Positions 8,231-16,408 of a stretch of DNA of 55,457 nt are shown here, in pieces. Below the pieces are notes generated by a model that was not told where the DNA came from, ran no database searches, and saw only the letters and a program-made list of their open reading frames with translations. Positions within the stretch are counted from its first letter, which is position 1; each line of letters opens with the position of its first letter. The position numbers were made by a program, and so were the translations under genes. The DNA comes from an uncultured Pelagibacteraceae bacterium. GTDB taxonomy: Bacteria > Pseudomonadota > Alphaproteobacteria > Pelagibacterales > AG-422-B15. The stretch spans positions 1 to 55,457 of the forward strand of contig CACCCN010000007.1 of assembly GCA_902544525.1 (NCBI GenBank). The letters run 5' to 3'.

Positions 8231-9415
8231 ATGGATTTCGATTTTACCGAAGAACAAACATTACTTGAGAATATGGTTACCTCATTTGTGAGGGATAGCT
8301 ACCCTTGGGAAGTTCGTGAAGCAATTGTCAAAACAGAAGAAGGTTGGAAACCAGAAAATTGGAGTCAATTTGCTGAATTAGGTTTGTTGGGAGTACCATT
8401 TGCCGAAGAGTTTGGTGGTCTTGGTGGTTCGGTTGTAGACACCATGATTGTGATGGAACAATTTGGTAAGGGTCTTGTAGTTGAACCTTATATGCCATCA
8501 GTAATCCTATCAGGTGGACTAATTACCTCTTTAGGTTCAAAAGAACAAATTGATAGCATTGTACCGACAATCATATCGGGTGAAAAAAGATACGCATTTG
8601 CTCATTCGGAGCCGCAAAGTCGATTTGATTTATTTGATATTAAATTATCAGCTTCACTAAGTGGCGATGAGTATATTCTCAATGGGTTCAAATCAGTTGT
8701 GTTCGGTGGCCCGATGGCAACACACCTAATTATATCGGCAAGAACCTCTGGAGAGCAAAGAGACAAAGAAGGAATAACTCTATTTTTAGTAGATAAAAAT
8801 GCCGAAGGTATAACTACTCAAGACTATCCAACAATTGATGAATATAGAGCTTCTGAAGTTGTTTTAGAAAATTTAAAAGTTTCAAAAGATATGGTGCTTG
8901 GAGAAGTAGGTAAAGCTTATGATGCTATCGATGAGGTGGTGGATAAGGCGACCATTGCTGTTTGTGCCGAAGCTGTTGGCGCTTTACAGGTTCTCAAAGA
9001 CTCCACTATTGATTATTGTAAAAATAGAAAACAATTTGGACAGCCAATTGGTAAAAACCAATCTATTCAACACCGTTTGGTTGATATGATGATTGAGTAT
9101 GAACAATCAAAATCTATTTTATATATGGCTTGTACTGTTGATTTAAGTGATGCAACTGAAAGAAGAAAAGCTGTTTCAGGAGCAAAAGCGAGAATTGGTA
9201 AAGCTATCAAGTTTGTAGGAGAAAATGCAATACAATTGCATGGTGGTATGGGCATGGTAGATGAATACATGGTAAGTCACTATTTTAAGCGTGCAACAAT
9301 GTTAGGGATATTGTTTGGTAATGAAGATTATCATATGAAACGGTATTCTGAAATTACACAGGCAGATGTTATCAAAATAACTGACGCTAAAGCCTCAAGT
9401 ATTGCGTTTAATTAA
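8231..9415 (+). CDS. acyl-CoA dehydrogenase-like protein, probable non-catalytic partner subunit
   Basis: Protein of 394 residues with the complete acyl-CoA dehydrogenase fold: N domain (MDFDFTEEQTLLENM), middle domain (FAHSEPQSRFDLFD) and C domain with CKNRKQFGQPIGKNQSIQHR and the FAD-contacting IQLHGGMGMVDEYMVSHYFKR. The MCAD catalytic position reads FGNED with no Glu. The alternative position in helix G aligns with Asp in VVDKATIAV rather than Glu. This loss of both acid positions fits the structural subunit of a heterotetramer with the preceding gene product. The gene starts at ATG 8231 and its last 8 bases overlap the 3' end of the convergent methyltransferase gene. The substrate is unknown; steroid, terpenoid or branched acyl-CoA are possibilities from family knowledge only. 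Confidence 0.88.
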   Translation: MDFDFTEEQTLLENMVTSFVRDSYPWEVREAIVKTEEGWKPENWSQFAELGLLGVPFAEEFGGLGGSVVDTMIVMEQFGKGLVVEPYMPSVILSGGLITSLGSKEQIDSIVPTIISGEKRYAFAHSEPQSRFDLFDIKLSASLSGDEYILNGFKSVVFGGPMATHLIISARTSGEQRDKEGITLFLVDKNAEGITTQDYPTIDEYRASEVVLENLKVSKDMVLGEVGKAYDAIDEVVDKATIAVCAEAVGALQVLKDSTIDYCKNRKQFGQPIGKNQSIQHRLVDMMIEYEQSKSILYMACTVDLSDATERRKAVSGAKARIGKAIKFVGENAIQLHGGMGMVDEYMVSHYFKRATMLGILFGNEDYHMKRYSEITQADVIKITDAKASSIAFN

Positions 9416-10364
9416 CTTTATTTTTTTTTATTACTGATAAAGCTTCTATATGCTCGATAGAACTTCCGCAACAACCTCCAATGATCTGAGCTCCTGCTTC
9501 ACGCCATCTTAGTGCCTCTGCAGCATACTTATCTGGTGAGATTACATTGCTAAGGTCATAATTAGGAAATTTAAAAGTGGCAACTTCAGGATAAGCCATT
9601 ACTGGCAAATTAAAAGTCTCCTTCAAGTCCTTGATGCAGTCTTCAATTACCTTTATGTCGCAATGCATAATGCCAACAGCATCTAAATTGTAGTGCTTAA
9701 CTCCTTCGATTAAATCTTTAAAACTTAAATCATAGTCATCAGTTAATGAAAGTGATTGTCCCTGACAAGATTTTCTTGCTGAAAAACCTGCCCAAACCGG
9801 TAGGCCAGTTTTTTTTGCAGACTCAAAGATAATTTTCATTCTATCTGGACGGTACATTAATTCTAGAAGGATAACATCACAACCGTTATCGGCTAAAAAC
9901 TGAGCCAATTCATCAAAGCATTTTTCTAGATATTCAGGAGTAAGTTTTTCAATAAATTTTTCCCGCTCTGTTTGAGTTTCAAAAGCATCCTCATAAGGTA
10001 CCTGATGAGATAGTGAACCAGCAATAATGACATCATCTCTATTCAATTCAGCCCTTGCTTCAACAGCAGCATTGATGGCACTTAAATTAATTTCTTCAAA
10101 CTTATCATCAGCATTTGCTGTTTCTAATAGCATTCTTGCAGAGGCATAGGTGTTTGTAGTTATTATACTTGCTCCTGCATTTATATAATCTTTATGTATT
10201 TGTTTTAAGATATCGCTTTCAAGTGATGCCGTCCCACACCAAGAGTTATCCATCTTAACGCCACGACTTTCAAGCTCACTACCAGTTGCACCATCTAATA
10301 TTACAACCTCATTTCGTCTAAGTTTTTCTATAATATTTTTATAGCGAGTCGATACTGAATTCAT
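9408..10364 (-). CDS. homocysteine S-methyltransferase family protein
   Basis: Zinc-dependent methyltransferase of 318 residues with a TIM-barrel homocysteine-binding domain, like MmuM, which moves a methyl group from S-methylmethionine (or another sulfonium or betaine donor) to homocysteine to make methionine. Seen: the N-terminal LDGATGSELESRG, the first zinc Cys in GIMHCDIK and the Cys pair in GGCCGSS near the end. Conserved spacing of these three Cys supports a working enzyme. The donor is not deducible; dimethylsulfoniopropionate-related sulfonium compounds are plausible in a marine cell. The start is ATG 10364. The 51-base gap to the SDR gene upstream on the same strand contains the inverted repeat ATTGACTAATAAA/TTTATTAGTCAAT (10375-10401), a possible terminator-like hairpin or regulatory site. 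Confidence 0.88.
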   Translation of the reverse strand: MNSVSTRYKNIIEKLRRNEVVILDGATGSELESRGVKMDNSWCGTASLESDILKQIHKDYINAGASIITTNTYASARMLLETANADDKFEEINLSAINAAVEARAELNRDDVIIAGSLSHQVPYEDAFETQTEREKFIEKLTPEYLEKCFDELAQFLADNGCDVILLELMYRPDRMKIIFESAKKTGLPVWAGFSARKSCQGQSLSLTDDYDLSFKDLIEGVKHYNLDAVGIMHCDIKVIEDCIKDLKETFNLPVMAYPEVATFKFPNYDLSNVISPDKYAAEALRWREAGAQIIGGCCGSSIEHIEALSVIKKNKVN

Positions 10365-10374
10365 GCCAGCATAA

Positions 10375-10401
10375 TTGACTAATAAAATTTATTAGTCAAT
10401 T
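10375..10401 (-). other. perfect inverted repeat between the SDR and methyltransferase genes
   Basis: ATTGACTAATAAA at about 10375-10387 and TTTATTAGTCAAT at 10389-10401 are perfect complements separated by a single base, so they form a 13-base palindromic arm pair. As RNA it could fold with loss of the innermost pairs; as DNA it could be an operator. It lies directly before the methyltransferase start (10364, minus strand). No function is known. Confidence 0.6.
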
Positions 10402-10415
10402 ATGATTTATAGTAG

Positions 10416-11318
10416 TTATTTTTTAACTTTTGAAAATATAGCGGCAGTGTGCTCGCCGCCATTGAATAGTTGCTTGGCATTAGACATGTCAGATATTTCT
10501 GACCAATGATCAGCAATACTATCAGGGTTAATTTCATCTCCTGCAAAACCAACTCCAGCCGCTTGAGATATTTCTACTTTAGCAAAAACCCCCGCACCAG
10601 CTGATAACATAATACCTGTAGGAGCTTCTTCTGATGCCATAAATAAAACAGCGGGAGATACACTTTCAGGTTTAAGTTGCTCAAATACTGCTTCTGGCAT
10701 TCCTAGATTTTCTGTCATTCGAGTAGCAGCAACTGGTATCAAAGAATTTACTTTTATATTATTTTTTTGACCTTCAATTTTTAGGGTATTCATTAATCCA
10801 ACAACTCCAAGTTTTGCCGAGCCATAATTTGCTTGACCAAAATTACCAAATACTCCTGATGAAGAGGATGTCATAATAATTCGACCATATTGTTGTTCAA
10901 CCATTACTGGCCATACAGCCTTGGTACAGTATACTGATCCCATTAAATGAACATCAACAACAAATTCAAAATCGTCTAGAGTTACTTTAGCAAAAGATTT
11001 ATCTCTCAATACACCGGCATTATTTACCAAAACATCAATTCGACCAAAAGCGCTCATTGTGTCATCAACTAACTTTTGAACACCTTCTTTGTCGGTAACG
11101 CTAGATCCATTAGAGATTGCTTCTCCACCCATATCTTTTATTTCTTTAACAACTTTATCTGCAGCTTCACTTGAACCTCCCGAGCCATCGACAGCTCCAC
11201 CTAAGTCGTTAATAACTAATTTTGCACCACGTTCTGCAAACTGTAAGGCATGAGAACGGCCTAGACCTCCACCTGAACCAGTTACGATTACGACTTTATC
11301 TTTAAAACTTATTGTCAT
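10416..11318 (-). CDS. SDR-family 3-hydroxyacyl-CoA dehydrogenase-like protein
   Basis: NAD(P)-dependent short-chain dehydrogenase of 300 residues. It carries the nucleotide loop VTGSGGGLGRSHALQF, the insertion INDLGGAVDGSGGSSEAAD typical of the peroxisomal MFE-2/HSD17B4 dehydrogenase subfamily, NNAGV, and the catalytic Ser in TSSSSGVFG with YGSAK. By family it should oxidise 3-hydroxyacyl-CoA (R-type) in beta-oxidation, or a steroid or branched analogue, which fits the acyl-CoA dehydrogenases nearby. The C-terminal region lacks the hydratase and SCP-2 domains of eukaryotic MFE-2. It starts at ATG 11318, only 3 bases after the stop of the upstream gph-like gene, so the two are likely one transcript. 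Confidence 0.88.
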   Translation of the reverse strand: MTISFKDKVVIVTGSGGGLGRSHALQFAERGAKLVINDLGGAVDGSGGSSEAADKVVKEIKDMGGEAISNGSSVTDKEGVQKLVDDTMSAFGRIDVLVNNAGVLRDKSFAKVTLDDFEFVVDVHLMGSVYCTKAVWPVMVEQQYGRIIMTSSSSGVFGNFGQANYGSAKLGVVGLMNTLKIEGQKNNIKVNSLIPVAATRMTENLGMPEAVFEQLKPESVSPAVLFMASEEAPTGIMLSAGAGVFAKVEISQAAGVGFAGDEINPDSIADHWSEISDMSNAKQLFNGGEHTAAIFSKVKK

Positions 11319-11321
11319 TTA

Positions 11322-11990
11322 TTAACTCCTGATCAACGCTTTTAAACTAGAAAAATTACTTATAACTAAATCAGCTTCATTGTAAATATCTTTGTTATCT
11401 GTGTATCCATAGTCAACCAAAACCACAGGTATTCCTGCTCCCTGTGCGGCTTTTAAATCAGTTACACTATCACCAATCATAACTGCTTCATTTTTATTCA
11501 TATCTAGATGCTCGAGAGTTTTAATTAATGGCATAGGATGAGGTTTGCGATTTTCAAATGTATAAGCGCCAGCAAGATAATCAAATAAATGTAATACGTC
11601 GAGTTTTTCTAGTAAAGTTCTACTTAATGTTTCATCCTTATTAGTGCATACAGATAATTTTATATTTTCTTTTTTTAAAAAATTTAATGTTTCTTTTACA
11701 TTATCGTAAAGCTTACTATCATCATCAATATTTTCAGTATAATGGCTTAAAAAAATTGCTAGCATTTCATCCAACTTATTATCATCAAACTCAATCTGTT
11801 TTGCTATCATAGTTCTTTTGATGAGTTCACGACCACCATATCCAACCCAATCTCTTATTTCTTCCAAAGTAACAGGGGGTTCATTATAGTGATTTAACAT
11901 GAAATTTACTGAATTTCTAAAATCAGGAGCAGTATCGACAAGCGTACCATCAAGATCAAAAATCATAATTTTTCTATTATTAATTGGCAT
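11322..11990 (-). CDS. gph: HAD-superfamily phosphatase, probable phosphoglycolate phosphatase
   Basis: Cytosolic Mg-dependent HAD hydrolase of 222 residues. The Asp nucleophile motif FDLDGTLVDTAPD is at residues 10-22, motif II is SVCTNK, the Lys of motif III precedes HPMP, and motif IV is MIGDSVTD. The helical cap with the phrase RDWVGYGGREL is characteristic of Gph, which removes phosphate from 2-phosphoglycolate formed during DNA 3'-end repair. Other HAD specificities cannot be excluded. It starts at ATG 11990 and reads into the SDR gene three bases later; 76 bases separate it from the divergent glmU. Confidence 0.85.
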   Translation of the reverse strand: MPINNRKIMIFDLDGTLVDTAPDFRNSVNFMLNHYNEPPVTLEEIRDWVGYGGRELIKRTMIAKQIEFDDNKLDEMLAIFLSHYTENIDDDSKLYDNVKETLNFLKKENIKLSVCTNKDETLSRTLLEKLDVLHLFDYLAGAYTFENRKPHPMPLIKTLEHLDMNKNEAVMIGDSVTDLKAAQGAGIPVVLVDYGYTDNKDIYNEADLVISNFSSLKALIRS

Positions 11991-12066
11991 ATATATTCGT
12001 AAACTTCTGAAATAATTATTTAAGGTACTTTAAGTTCTTTATTTATTATTTTTACTAAAAAATCCA

Positions 12067-13374
12067 ATGAAAAAATTAACAACTATTATATTAGCTGCTG
12101 GCAAAGGTACGAGAATGAATTCTTCATTATCTAAAGTACAACACCAATTAGCAAATTTTTCAATGTTATCTCACATTATTGAGACTAGTAAAAAAATTAA
12201 GTCTAATAAAATTATAATTGTCGTGAATAAATTATTTGTTATTCCCAAGAAAGATTCTCGATCGAATATTGATTATATTGTACAAAGGTATCAGTTTGGC
12301 ACTGGTGATGCAATAAAAGTATGCTTGAGTAAAATTGATAAGCAAAATACTAAAGTTTTAATTTTATACGCTGATGTCCCATTGATTAGTGAAGATAGTA
12401 TTAAAAAAGTAATTAAATTAAATTCTAAAGATGAAATAAAAGTTTTAGCTTTTAACAAGAGAGAAAAAAATAATTATGGAAAGTTAATAATCAAAAATAA
12501 TATAGTTGAAAAAGTCGTAGAGGCTAGAGAATTTAAATCCAAAAATCAGCCAATAGTTTGTAATTCAGGTATTTTTTGTGCAAGTGGAGAAAGCCTATTA
12601 AAACTAATTCCAAGAATTAAAAATAGTAATAAAAAAAAAGAGTATTACTTAACTGATTTTTTTCAACTTGCCTTTAACGATAAATATCATACAAAAGTAG
12701 TATATGGATCTGAAGAGGAATTTATGGGTGTTAATAATAAATTAGAGTTAGCTGAAGCTGAAAAATTAATACAAAATAAATTAAGAAAAAAGTTTTTAAA
12801 GCAAGGCGTCACACTCATAGATCCTGATACTATCTATTTTTCAACAGATACTAAAATTGGTAAAGATGTAACTATATATCCAAATGTCTTTATCGGGAGT
12901 AAAGTAGAAATAGGAAATGGATGCACTATTCATCCATTTACTCATCTTGATCAATGTAAAATTGGTAAAAATGTAAATATAGGTCCAAATGCAAGAGTAA
13001 GACCGGACTCTATAATAGGAGACGATGTACGAATCGGTAATTATGTTGAAATTAAAAAATCAAAATTAGGTAAAGGCACAAAAGTTAACCATCTAGCCTA
13101 TGTGGGGGATTCTATTTTGGGAAAAAATGTCAATATTGGTGCAGGAGTTATTACGTGTAATTATGATGGTAAGAATAAACAGATTACTAAAATAGGAGAT
13201 AATGCATTCATTGGATCTAATTCATCCTTAGTGGCACCAATTAGTATTAAGGATGGCGCCTATATAGGTTCTGGCTCAGTTATATCAAAAAATGTTTCCA
13301 AAAATTCCTTAGCACTGGAAAGGAATAATCAAATAGAAATTAAGAACTGGGCAAAAAGGAAAAAAGCTAAATAA
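12067..13374 (+). CDS. glmU: bifunctional N-acetylglucosamine-1-phosphate uridyltransferase / glucosamine-1-phosphate acetyltransferase
   Basis: Makes UDP-GlcNAc for peptidoglycan and lipopolysaccharide. The N-terminal uridyltransferase has LAAGKGTRMNS and FGTGDA; the C-terminal half is a left-handed beta-helix of hexapeptide repeats from about residue 240, with the acetyltransferase His in VNHLAYVGDS and the CoA-site segments NIGAGVITCNYDG and FIGSNSSLVAP. At 435 residues it is about 20 shorter than the E. coli protein. Two pyrophosphorylase motif changes stand out: YADVP replaces the usual YGDVP beside the Mg-binding Asp, and GTGDA replaces GTGHA. The Lys-rich composition follows the AT bias. 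It starts at ATG 12067 and glmS follows after 3 bases, an operon joining successive hexosamine steps. Confidence 0.93.
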   Translation: MKKLTTIILAAGKGTRMNSSLSKVQHQLANFSMLSHIIETSKKIKSNKIIIVVNKLFVIPKKDSRSNIDYIVQRYQFGTGDAIKVCLSKIDKQNTKVLILYADVPLISEDSIKKVIKLNSKDEIKVLAFNKREKNNYGKLIIKNNIVEKVVEAREFKSKNQPIVCNSGIFCASGESLLKLIPRIKNSNKKKEYYLTDFFQLAFNDKYHTKVVYGSEEEFMGVNNKLELAEAEKLIQNKLRKKFLKQGVTLIDPDTIYFSTDTKIGKDVTIYPNVFIGSKVEIGNGCTIHPFTHLDQCKIGKNVNIGPNARVRPDSIIGDDVRIGNYVEIKKSKLGKGTKVNHLAYVGDSILGKNVNIGAGVITCNYDGKNKQITKIGDNAFIGSNSSLVAPISIKDGAYIGSGSVISKNVSKNSLALERNNQIEIKNWAKRKKAK

Positions 13375-13377
13375 ATT

Positions 13378-15201
13378 ATGTGTGGAATAATTGGCATAGC
13401 ATCAAATGAGCCCGTCGCAGGCAAAATAATATCTGGTCTGAAGCGATTAGAGTACCGGGGTTATGACTCTGCAGGTATATCCATCAAAAAAAATGACTCA
13501 ATTCTTGAAAGAAAAATCCAAGGCAAACTTTCAAATCTTATTAATTCCCTAGAAAGCAATTCAATTGATGGATCAATTGGGATTGGTCATACGCGCTGGG
13601 CAACGCATGGTATGCCATCAGACAGAAATGCACACCCTCATTCTTCAGCAAAAGTTTCATTAGTACATAATGGTATTATTGAAAATGCAATTGAACTGAA
13701 AAAAGATTTAATCAAAAATGGTTATGAATTTCTATCAGATACTGACTCAGAAGTGATTACTGCTCTTATTACCAACTTGCTTGATAATGGTAAATCACAC
13801 ATTGAGGCGGTTAAAGAAACCATTAAAATGCTTGAAGGGTCTTACGCTCTTGCAATTATATTTACTGATCTAGAAGGTACACTTATTGGAGCAAAAAATG
13901 GAAGCCCATTAGTAGCAGGCTCAAATGGCATAAGTCATTTTTTAGGTTCTGATAGTTTGGCTTTAACTTCATTAGCTAATAGAGTTTGTTATTTAGAAGA
14001 TGGTGACTTAGCAGTTTTAAAAGCAGATAATATCGAGATTTTTGATATCAATGGTACAATAGCTAACAGGCCCTTTGAAGATAACAACCTAACTGATGAT
14101 GAAGTAAGTAAGGGCAGTTATTCTCATTATATGGAAAAAGAAATTCATGAACAACCGCGAGCAGTAGGCGATACCATTAGGCAATTTATTGATCATGATC
14201 GTCAATCAATCAAAATAGAAAATTTAGATTTAAATTTAACGGAAGTTAGTAAAGTTTATCTAATTGCTTGTGGCACTGCTTACTATTCATGTTTGTTATC
14301 TAAATATTATTTTGAACAGTATGCAGGTATTTCGGTTGAATGTGATATGGCATCGGAATTTAGGTATCGCAACCCACTTATTAATAATCACACACTTTGT
14401 ATATTTGTATCTCAGTCTGGTGAAACAGCAGACACGCTTGCAGCTTTAAAGTATGCAAAAGATAAAAAAGCATTAACTTTAAGTATTGTTAATGTAGCTA
14501 ATAGTTCTATTGATAGAGAAAGTAGTCATTCATTGTATACCAAAGCAGGACCTGAAATTGGTGTAGCCTCAACTAAAGCATTTACCTCGCAAGTAGCAGC
14601 ACTATTATCACTTAGTATTCATTTTGGAACCATAAATGGAACACTATCAACTGAATCAAATAAAAATCTTTCTAAGGAATTGCTTGAAGCACCTAAATTT
14701 ATCGAAGAAGCTATAAAGCGATCATATAAATTAAAAGATTTAGCTGCAGTAATGGCAAATGCTAAGGGCGCTATGTATTTAGGTCGAGGCACTTCATTTC
14801 CACTAGCTTTAGAAGGGGCATTAAAATTTAAAGAAATTTCATATATTCATGCTGAAGGCTATCCTGCTGGAGAGATGAAACATGGACCATTAGCTCTAAT
14901 TGAAAAAGATTTACCCGTGGTGTGTATTGTACCACCAGGACCACTATTTCATAAAACCATATCCAATGTTCAAGAAGTTATATCAAGGGGTGGAAAAGTC
15001 TTGATGATAACCGATGAAACAAGTCTTGAAGCAGACTCAGAGAATATTTGGGATATATTTCGCTTACCAAATATCAATTCTACGATCGAAGGTTTAGTGT
15101 ATTCAGTACCTATACAAATGCTAGCTTATTACACTGCATTAGAAAAAGGCAATGATGTAGATCAGCCAAGAAATTTAGCAAAATCTGTTACCGTGGAGTA
15201 G
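13378..15201 (+). CDS. glmS: glutamine-fructose-6-phosphate aminotransferase (isomerizing)
   Basis: First committed step of hexosamine synthesis: fructose-6-phosphate plus glutamine to glucosamine-6-phosphate. The 607-residue length is standard. The Ntn glutaminase domain begins with the catalytic Cys2 in MCGIIGI and carries GHTRWATHG. Two SIS domains follow, with CGTAYYSC, VSQSGETADTL, the second-domain stretch GRGTSFPLALEGALKFKE and the Glu-Gly segment AEGYPAGEMKHGP, ending in the conserved NLAKSVTVE tail. It lies 3 bases after glmU, whose product acts two steps later. No glmS ribozyme or small-RNA-type leader is visible, as expected for a translationally close downstream gene. Confidence 0.97.
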   Translation: MCGIIGIASNEPVAGKIISGLKRLEYRGYDSAGISIKKNDSILERKIQGKLSNLINSLESNSIDGSIGIGHTRWATHGMPSDRNAHPHSSAKVSLVHNGIIENAIELKKDLIKNGYEFLSDTDSEVITALITNLLDNGKSHIEAVKETIKMLEGSYALAIIFTDLEGTLIGAKNGSPLVAGSNGISHFLGSDSLALTSLANRVCYLEDGDLAVLKADNIEIFDINGTIANRPFEDNNLTDDEVSKGSYSHYMEKEIHEQPRAVGDTIRQFIDHDRQSIKIENLDLNLTEVSKVYLIACGTAYYSCLLSKYYFEQYAGISVECDMASEFRYRNPLINNHTLCIFVSQSGETADTLAALKYAKDKKALTLSIVNVANSSIDRESSHSLYTKAGPEIGVASTKAFTSQVAALLSLSIHFGTINGTLSTESNKNLSKELLEAPKFIEEAIKRSYKLKDLAAVMANAKGAMYLGRGTSFPLALEGALKFKEISYIHAEGYPAGEMKHGPLALIEKDLPVVCIVPPGPLFHKTISNVQEVISRGGKVLMITDETSLEADSENIWDIFRLPNINSTIEGLVYSVPIQMLAYYTALEKGNDVDQPRNLAKSVTVE

Positions 15202-15203
15202 AA

Positions 15204-15728
15204 TTGTTAAAATTTCAGAACCTAATTGTCCTCGGTCCACTAATTTATGCTATTCACCATTTTGAGGAGCATGTTCTCTTTAATTTTAGAGAATGGCGAT
15301 TAAAATACTTTTCAGATAATAATGCTATTTCTACTGAAACTATATTAATAATACTAAGCTCTCTATTACTAATATTTATTTTTTTTCATCTTATTAAAAA
15401 TAACAGAGCCAGTGCGCACCTTGTATTATTCTTTTTAATGACCACTCAAGTTGTAAACGCTTTATTTCATATATTTTTCAGTTTTTACTTCAAAGACTTT
15501 AGTCCTGGAGCAATTACTGGAACTCTTCTATATCTACCGATTAATCTTCTAATTATACAAGCAGCATTTAAAGAAGGTCATATTAGTAGCATAATAGAGT
15601 TATGCGTTATATTATTCTTAGGCGTTAGTACTTTTGCATTGTTTGAAATTATTGGGCCAATTGTAATTGGTATCTCTATTATATTTAGTATTTTGTATTA
15701 TTTTATTTTTAAAAATAAATTAATATAA
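15204..15728 (+). CDS. HXXEE-domain membrane protein
   Basis: Small integral membrane protein of 174 residues with about five hydrophobic helices. It shows the signature HHFEEHV near residue 18, with later polar spots NALFHIFF and PINLL, matching the HXXEE domain family. Function is unknown; the conserved His and Glu in a membrane setting suggest metal binding, by inference only. The likely start is TTG 15204, two bases after the glmS stop, with GGAG 15194-15197 inside the glmS end as ribosome site; no ATG lies before the HXXEE motif. It is thus translationally linked to glmU-glmS, although no role in amino-sugar synthesis is known. Confidence 0.75.
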   Translation: MLKFQNLIVLGPLIYAIHHFEEHVLFNFREWRLKYFSDNNAISTETILIILSSLLLIFIFFHLIKNNRASAHLVLFFLMTTQVVNALFHIFFSFYFKDFSPGAITGTLLYLPINLLIIQAAFKEGHISSIIELCVILFLGVSTFALFEIIGPIVIGISIIFSILYYFIFKNKLI

Positions 15729-15730
15729 TT

Positions 15731-16291
15731 TTAATTTATAAATTCTAATTCTTTAATAGTTATATCCGCAGAATGATTTCGGCCAAAAGCCACAATACCC
15801 ACTGAAGTAATTTTTTTTGGATTTATTTTACTAGTCATTAACATGCCGGACTTTTCAAATTTATCTATAGGTAAAATAAATTCGTTAAAACTTTCTATAG
15901 GAGTAAATTCAGCTTTATAGTACTGCCAAGGTAATTTGGTTCCAGTTGTTCTTAAGAAAATATAATATTTTTGACTATTGCCTTTTGCAACTAATCGGAT
16001 GGAGTTAGAGTCTTCTAATTTAAAGTCATTTAAATTTCTTCTTATCTGAATAAACCCTCCATTATTTTCTGTAGTTACGTTACCTGATAAAATTGCAACT
16101 GCTTCACCATTAATTATTTTAAATTCGACATTACCCGATGAAATACCACCCATTACATTATCCCCAATGTAACGCCATTGACTTGGATCTTGAAAGTTAT
16201 CCTTAAACATAGTTTCTGCAAAATTATTACTCGAGATAGTAACAAAATATAAAAGGAGTAGGGATATTCGTAAAAATTTGGTTTTTTTCAT
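15731..16291 (-). CDS. CIA30-family protein with signal peptide
   Basis: Protein of 186 residues with an N-terminal hydrophobic signal (cleavage probably after the segment SSNNFA) and a beta-sandwich of the CIA30/NDUFAF1 type. Family features are NFQDPSQWRYIGDNVMGG near the start of the mature part, GGFIQIRRNL and the Trp-Tyr rich stretch KLPWQYYKAEF. Mitochondrial relatives help assemble complex I, but bacterial secreted versions lack a proven role and may bind carbohydrate-like ligands. It converges on the HXXEE gene with two bases between the stops. The start is ATG 16291. Confidence 0.82.
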   Translation of the reverse strand: MKKTKFLRISLLLLYFVTISSNNFAETMFKDNFQDPSQWRYIGDNVMGGISSGNVEFKIINGEAVAILSGNVTTENNGGFIQIRRNLNDFKLEDSNSIRLVAKGNSQKYYIFLRTTGTKLPWQYYKAEFTPIESFNEFILPIDKFEKSGMLMTSKINPKKITSVGIVAFGRNHSADITIKELEFIN

Positions 16292-16408
16292 ATTTATTAA
16301 TTAAATTATAGACTTAATTAATCATAAATTGATATAAAAACTATTTATTTTCAATTACTTCAACAGAAAGTCTAGCATTTTAGATTATTTAGTAATATAA
16401 CACGCACA

